Assembly: GCA_020633555.1 (NCBI GenBank) | Contig: JACKDL010000018.1 | Coordinates: forward strand, 1 to 64,000 | Reading direction: 5' to 3' | DNA length: 64,000 nucleotides | From: Myxococcales bacterium | Lineage (GTDB): Bacteria; Myxococcota_A; Bradymonadia; UBA7976; UBA1532 | Shown: piece by piece, positions 62,196 to 64,000 of the stretch | Position numbering within the stretch: position 1 is the stretch's first letter | How the letters are laid out: every line of letters starts with the position of its first letter | Notes under the pieces: model-generated | Database searches by the model: none | What the model saw: only the letters and a program-made list of their open reading frames with translations | Told to the model about the DNA's origin: nothing | Program-made: the position numbers and the translations under genes

Positions 62196-64000
<1,805 letters not shown>

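Overview
This 64 kb window is a very GC-rich bacterial chromosome segment. Its coding style suggests a deltaproteobacterium-like organism of the Myxococcota or a close relative. The clues are a type IV pilus cluster in the order pilB-pilT-pilC-pilS-pilR-pilin-pilA (the order known from Myxococcus), an AgmX/PglI-type C-terminal domain protein, an IgGFc-binding-type lipoprotein, many lipoproteins with disordered or Cys-rich linkers, long TPR proteins, a DNA glycosylase of the AlkD/HEAT type and a sterol-desaturase-type enzyme. No phage, insertion sequence, integrase or CRISPR array was found, so most of the window looks like ordinary chromosome.

Layout. 0.3-12.6 kb: tRNA-Asn with its promoter and terminator, an AgmX-like envelope protein, a CPA-type antiporter with an EIIA-like tail, an SDR, an outer-membrane barrel, a DUF1287 protein, an M61 peptidase, and a tightly coupled operon of an Hsp33 homologue, a membrane protein, an SDR and a phosphatase. 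12.6-22.5 kb (minus strand): a CAP-domain lipoprotein with Cys-rich repeats, an RlmI-type methyltransferase coupled to a KOW-domain protein, a 1581-residue TPR membrane protein, and a lipoprotein. 22.5-26.7 kb: a four-gene overlapping operon of a Nudix/NrtR-like protein, a coiled-coil protein, an unknown protein and an Hsp90-like ATPase. 26.7-33.3 kb: an epimerase-like protein with an acyltransferase, an AlkD-like protein, an HD-GYP protein, a sterol desaturase family protein and a lipid kinase, ending in a 700 bp gene-free stretch holding a duplicated repeat. 33.3-43.9 kb: tyrosine degradation (fahA-maiA-hmgA), an IgGFc-binding lipoprotein, threonine degradation (kbl-tdh) followed by a glycosyltransferase and a flippase-like protein, and an epimerase with a TPR protein. 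44.0-52.7 kb: the pilus cluster. 52.8-64 kb: aroE-ribF, a barrel protein, a second pilA-like gene, a RadC-like protein with a cytochrome-like lipoprotein, envelope proteins, a Fic-like protein, ilvE, glmU and a glmS that runs off the end.

How the genes work together. PilB and PilT power pilus extension and retraction on the PilC platform, and PilS/PilR should control pilin transcription. Consistent with that, matches to sigma-54 promoters with exact -24/-12 spacing lie ahead of both pilin genes in the cluster, and a 34 bp palindrome lies at enhancer distance ahead of pilA. A degenerate version of the same promoter sits at the same distance ahead of the third pilin gene 10 kb away. glmU-glmS supply UDP-N-acetylglucosamine for the cell wall.

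A recurring theme is enzyme families that have lost their signature residues: an Hsp33 without its four zinc cysteines, a Fic protein without the catalytic motif, a RadC without its metal site, a receiver domain without its phospho-acceptor Asp, and an epimerase-like protein without YxxxK. The best candidates for something undescribed are the Hsp90-like operon and the cysteine-free Hsp33 operon. All functional statements come from reading motifs by eye; no database search was possible.
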